A DNA stretch of 11,010 nt from an uncultured Bacilli bacterium (GTDB taxonomy: Bacteria > Bacillota_I > Bacilli_A > Mycoplasmatales > Mycoplasmoidaceae): positions 1 to 11,010 of the forward strand of contig CAJGBT010000030.1 of NCBI GenBank assembly GCA_904501665.1, written 5' to 3'. Positions 6,753 through 11,010 of this stretch are shown one piece after another; the stretch's first letter is position 1, and each line of letters opens with the position of its first letter. The position numbers and the translations under genes were made by a program. Under the pieces are notes generated by a model. It was not told the origin of the DNA, did not search any database, and saw only the letters and a list, made by a program, of their open reading frames with translations.

Positions 6753-9722
6753 ATGAAGAAAAATAAAAAGATATTAATTACTACATTAATTAGTGGAGCA
6801 GTGATAGTTGGCTCAACACTTGTGGGAACATTAGTTCCAACTTATTTAAATAATAATAACATTACTAAAACCCATAATATTAGTTTAACTAGTAATCAGT
6901 TAACAAAAAATTCAATTAGTCCAAAAAGTCTAAATAATAGTAGATCTTTGGTGACTGATGCAAAGGACATTGCTATTAACAACGATCAATATAAAACTAT
7001 TAATTTGTTAAATGCAGATGGTACTGATTTTACTGGTAATATTATTACAAATTATCAATTAGCCTTTACATCTACTAAATATGGTTTAATAGTTCCAACA
7101 GATGATGGTGTGAAGTTAGTAGATAGTCAAACATTGAAAATAAAAGCAGATTATAAAGGATTAAAAAACGCTGGTAGAACTCTAGTCCAAGCTGTGTATG
7201 ATGAAGGGCGTGATTTACTTCTTTTAGTTTCATCAGATGCTAGTAATCAAGATGTTATTGTTACAGCTTTAAACCCCACTAATTTAAAGTTTAAGAAAAC
7301 ACTAAAATTAGGAGATGGCGATGGCCGAGATAAGTTATCAATGACAACTGGCTATCCTTTCTTATTTAAATTAGGTGGTACTGATAATAGTTATATTTTA
7401 ATGCCAAGAGGTCCAGCTAATATAACAACAAGAAGTAGTGAAACATACCAATTCTGATTACAAGATGGTGATGATGTTTTTGGTAATACAAGTGATAAAA
7501 AACCAACTACTGCACAAGATTTTTTTGCTAGTATGTCTAATGTTACTTCAGACAGCCAAACAAAAATTATGCAAGCAGGTGCTTATTATATTTCAACAGA
7601 AGACAAAAATATTTTTACTATGCTTGAAGTTGATATGGGTTCTAAATCATTAAAATTACGGATTTATTATGACAATGTTTGTTATCAACAACCAACATGA
7701 TCTGTTTATTGAACTCAAGGTGAACGTGATTTAAATTTTATTAACCCTTATTTAGTATTAAACTATGATGACTCAAGTAAGTTATTATATGTAAATTCAG
7801 TTATCAATTTTAATGATACTGATGCAGGTAACATTGCCTTTGACTATGATTTTAATATTACACAAAAAAAATATATTAATGAAAAATATGGAAATTTACA
7901 AACAACACCATCAACTGATGGACAGGAAAATAGTTCAGCAAGAAGAGATTATGACTTCCAAACTCTAAATTATTCTCCTAAATTAAATCGAATATATGGC
8001 TATGCTTCTTCAACTCCAATTGCTAGTGGTGCTCCAGGTATTATCCAGTTTGATAATATAAATAAAGATTCTGCATATGGTAAGTATTTCAATTATACTA
8101 ATGATGGTTCTAATGCACCTAGTAGCACAAAAGCACTACCATTATTTGATTTTGTTGATAACAGCAAACAAAATGTTATTATTGTTCCTTCTTGAGATGG
8201 AAATCAATACTATTCATTTGTACCAAACAATGGTGCCAAATATACTGTTTATAATGCTGAAAACGGCATCAATAGAGATATACAAGCAAATGATCCTAAT
8301 TATAACCCTTATGCTTATGAAACTTCTATCATATCAAGTTCACAAGATAATAGTTTAGTATTAGATTTAAGTGATAATACAAATATTAATCAAATTCTTA
8401 CTAATGATACAGATATAAAGAACAAAATTACTACAGCATTAAATGGTTTACTTGCTGATACAAGTGGTTTAAAATTCTTTAACCAATATTTATTAGGTTC
8501 AACAGTTGAATTAGGAGATAATATTGTTCCAGACAACACTAATGGTGGTTCTGTAACAATCAATGAAATTACAATTAATAATGCTTTTGATCCTGAAAAA
8601 GCATTAGGTCCAAAAACTTGACAAAATGTAAAAATTATTGGATTTAAAAAATTTGATCCAACTACATTAAGTGCAACCATTGGTATTAATGATCTTAGTC
8701 TAGTTCCTGGTAATGTCGGAGAAATACCTTACAGTGATTTTGTTCCAATCTACATTAAAATAGATTTAGAAAATTATTTTGATTTACCTAAAACAAAAAA
8801 TAAATATAATATTCCAGCAGATGCAACCATTAGTGTAGGAGATATTGATGCAAGCAAAGCACCACAAGGTGAAATCGAAATTCCCCTAACTCTTAGTAAG
8901 TACTATGCAGATGATAAATCAGTTCAAGAAAATGCTACTTTCACATGTACTGTTACTGGTTTTAAAACATATAAAACTGTTATTTTAGATAATTTTAATC
9001 CTGAATTAACTTATGACCCAAGTGATATAGATATTAAAAAAGTATCTCCTGATGATATCAAAAACTTTATTTTAAAAAAAGTACAAGCTGGACATATTTT
9101 TGGTGGTCAATTTGTAGGTAAAAATTCACCAAGTGAATTAAATATAGATGATTTAAATATTGAGGTATTGGGTCCAAATTTAGCAGCAGATAATTCTAAA
9201 GGGCAATATGCGGTTAATCTTTCATTAAATAAAGATGTTGTTTATGAAAATGGTGTTGTTGCTTCTAACAATTTAAGCACACCACAAATCATTATTAAAG
9301 GTTTTAAACAACAAACTCCAACAAATATTTCATCTTCAACTAGTCCACAAGAAATAAATTTAAATTCAGAAAAACCGTCTAATGATAATGCTGTTAAACA
9401 AGCATTTTTAAAAGAAATTAAAAATGTTACAAATCTTCCAGTTTATCCAACTGCAGGCGATCTACAAGTTAAGAATGAAAATGGTGATTATGTTATTACA
9501 TTTACACCAAGAAACATTTATAATGAAAAAGGTATCATCCAAGCCAACAATCAAGAATTTACTTATAAGCTTTTATTTAAATCTACTCAATTACAAACAA
9601 CTTCAAGTGGTGATTGATGATGAATTGTAGTTGTTTTAGGTAGTTGTATTGGAGCATTATTATTAATTATGCTATTAACAATTATTATTAGATGAGCATA
9701 CCAAAGAAATAAGAAAGATTAA
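6753..9722 (+). CDS. Large surface-exposed membrane protein with repeated C-terminal domains
   Basis: Reading TGA as Trp, 989 residues run from ATG 6753 to TAA 9720. I do not recognise the family. Residues 1-35 are a signal or anchor (KKNKK, then ILITTLISGAVIVGSTLVG) without a lipobox Cys. Residues about 36-80 are Asn/Ser/Thr-rich. Residues about 85-500 contain short strands such as YGLIVPTDDGVKLVD and LLLLVSSDASNQDVIVTALN, suggesting a beta-propeller-like fold; this is inference. From about 530 to 945 four related units of about 90-115 residues end in FK: GFK at 630, 736 and 850, and LFK at 941. A membrane helix lies at about 952-980, after WWW and before RWAYQRNKKD. Most of the protein should face outward, as an adhesin or antigen. 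All nine Trp codons are TGA, and no Met occurs between 296 and 972. The gene has its own promoter, strong ribosome site and terminator. Confidence 0.85.
8340..9587 (+). repeat. Four diverged protein-level repeats inside the surface protein
   Basis: Each unit carries a pattern of G, alternating hydrophobics, about ten variable residues, another alternating strand, and a final FK. Examples are GEIEIPLTLSKYY ending VTGFK, GQYAVNLSLNKDV ending IIKGFK, and GDYVITFTPRNIY ending KLLFKS. The first unit ends KIIGFKKF. The FK marks are 106, 114 and 92 residues apart. The DNA is no longer alike, so the duplication is old. The boundaries are approximate. Beta-sandwich repeats of mycoplasma surface proteins are the likely parallel. 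Confidence 0.6.
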
Positions 9723-9806
9723 TTATTCTATTTAAAGCTAAAGAAGTGTCCATTACTTACACTCGCTAGGAATAAAATTCTTAATATATAAAATATAGAA
9801 ATTATT

Positions 9807-9843
9807 AAATTAAAAGGTGATCAAAAACCTTTTAATTTTTTTT
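9807..9843 (+). terminator. Rho-independent terminator of the surface-protein gene
   Basis: AAATTAAAAGG (9807-9817) pairs perfectly with CCTTTTAATTT (9828-9838) across a 10-base loop, and the T run extends to 9843. It is the clearest terminator in the window and lies about 85 bases after the TAA at 9720-9722. The intervening 9723-9806 shows no gene. Confidence 0.85.
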
Positions 9844-9924
9844 ATTAAAGAGTATCAATTAATTAAAATGATATGTTTAAATCACCATCTTTTTGAACTG
9901 GCTAGTAAAATTAAGTTGGACAAT

Positions 9925-9956
9925 AAAAAATCCCACCAAATATAATTGGTAGGATT
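9925..9956 (-). terminator. Hairpin at the IS left end, terminator-like on the minus strand
   Basis: AATCCCACCAA (9929-9939) pairs with TTGGTAGGATT (9946-9956). On the minus strand the single irregular pair becomes G-T, and the stem is followed by a run of six T (complement of 9925-9930). It would block transcription running leftward out of the element. On the plus strand it would fold the 5' end of read-through messages entering the transposase gene. Confidence 0.5.
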
Positions 9957-9983
9957 AGTCCACTTATTTTTAAATACTTCTAA

Positions 9984-11010
9984 AAGGTACTTATATATAT
10001 TTCAAACAAAAAAAGATCAAAAAAGTATGAAACCTTAACATCTAATGAAAAGTATCATTCAGTGATAAAGTTATATGAAGATTTTATTAAACAATATTTA
10101 AGAGCATTAAATAAGACCAATGATGTTAATCTCAAAAAGCAGCATATAAATTCTTGAATAAATTTCAATGATATTTAACTACTATTCAAGAAATTGAATT
10201 TCAAAAATTAAGTATTAATGATTATTTTAGATTAAAGAGAAAGTATTCAAGAACGTAATTTTTTGCCTTTAAAAATAAAATTATTAATTTAATCAATAAA
10301 TCCTATTTTATTTGAACTGATCATATTGATAAATTACCAATAAAGAAAAATATTGCAAATAAATATAATAAGGAAGCCAGAAAGATATTATGTGATTTTT
10401 ATTTAAAATATTGTCAAGAATCAATTGGATTTGAGATTACAGATTTTTGATGCAAAGTTCACATTGAAAACAAACTTAGCAAATAATTTGATTTCTCAAA
10501 AATAAGCATAAATACTTTAAAAAAAATATTGTCTGAAGAATTAGGTATTAATTTTACAAAAGCCAGAAAGAAATATTATTATCATCCTAAAAAGGCATCA
10601 AATTATTGAGCCTGGTCATGTTCAACTAGATTTAAAAATATTAGGAAGAAATGAAAATGGATTAAACAAGATTATTCCAATTTTCAATATGGTAGATACT
10701 CATTCTCGATTTACATATAGCTTAGTCTTAGATAATGGCATCAACACCAAATGTTATGTATGCTATTGAATCAGGATTTAAATATTTTAAAAGCAATGGT
10801 ATCAAAATTAAGTCTGTTCAAACTGATAATACGATGATGTTTAAAAACACAAATTTTATTCATGCCAATGAATTTGTAAAATTTCTTGAATCTAAAGGTG
10901 TGATTAAAAGGTTAATCCTATTAGGTCAACCTGAGTGTAATGGTTGTGTAGAAAGATTTCATAAGACTATCGATAAAAAATGTTGATCACAATTTAAACA
11001 AGCAAAATCA
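9984..11010 (+). pseudogene. Broken rve/DDE transposase
   Basis: The protein can be followed through three reading-frame changes. One A seems lost in the A run at 10134-10138. One A seems gained at 10589-10593. One G seems gained at 10737-10738, which restores DNASTPN. In addition there are in-frame TAA codons at 10256 and 10484, and no usual start codon at the 5' end (a GGTAC-like site at 9986-9990 precedes ATA/ATT codons). Recognisable parts are an N-terminal helical region (YEDFIKQYLRALNKTND), then the integrase core: HVQLDLKILG with the first Asp at 10629, VQTDN with the second Asp at 10825, and NGCVERFHKTID with the Glu at 10951. The second Asp and the Glu are 41 residues apart. All three catalytic residues survive, so decay may be recent. 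The frame is still open at the right edge. Confidence 0.85.

Larger units (their letters stand above)
9911..11010 (+). mobile_element. Degenerate insertion sequence with DDE transposase (continues off right edge)
   Basis: The left end is placed at TTAAGTTGGACA (9911), just before a strong hairpin and a decayed transposase frame. The right end and any target duplication lie beyond the window, so the exact boundary is an estimate. The transposase core resembles rve-type enzymes of the IS3 or IS481 groups; which one cannot be settled here. The hairpin copy near 352-417 may be another remnant of the same element family. Confidence 0.65.

Noticed and set aside
7438..9630. Short frames at 7438-7653, 8077-8358, 8390-8680 (-) and 9424-9630
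   Set aside because: All are out of frame or antisense within the continuous surface-protein gene once TGA is read as Trp.
1..11010. CRISPR array, tRNA or rRNA genes, riboswitch
   Set aside because: No regularly spaced repeats, cloverleaf-like G+C-rich segments or known leader motifs were seen.

Overview
The window reads as AT-rich mollicute DNA using genetic code 4. Nearly every long gene is interrupted by in-frame TGA, and reading TGA as Trp restores full-length proteins; one gene carries three consecutive TGA codons. The (-) strand gene cut by the left edge encodes the N-terminus of a CARDS/pertussis-S1-type ADP-ribosyltransferase. From memory, such toxins occur in Mycoplasma pneumoniae, M. 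penetrans and M. iowae. Together with the very low G+C, this suggests the penetrans/iowae group (Malacoplasma), but the species is inferred, not proven.

Layout, left to right. At 1-234 (-) is the toxin-like gene, continuing off the left edge. At 352-417 is a hairpin whose flanks resemble, in inverted orientation, the insertion-sequence end near 9910. At 498-2657 (+) is a two-gene ABC-2 exporter operon (permease, then ATPase, stop and start codons abutting). At 2767-3672 (+) is an unrecognised acidic protein, and convergent to it, with a 14-base overlap, is a small two- or three-helix membrane protein (3659-4255, -). At 4296-6495 (+) is prolyl-tRNA synthetase of the archaeal/eukaryotic type, followed 4 bases later by a solitary ParA-like ATPase. 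At 6753-9722 (+) is a 989-residue surface protein with its own strong promoter, strong Shine-Dalgarno and a rho-independent terminator. From about 9911 to the right edge is a decayed insertion sequence with a DDE (rve) transposase.

Housekeeping (proS, perhaps the ParA) is interleaved with envelope and host-interaction functions (toxin, exporter, surface protein). The toxin-like gene and the repeated-domain surface protein are the most interesting items. No CRISPR array, tRNA or rRNA gene was seen. No intergenic stretch exceeds 300 bases; the three longest (235-497, 6496-6752, 9723-9983) hold the promoters, hairpins and IS end listed below.
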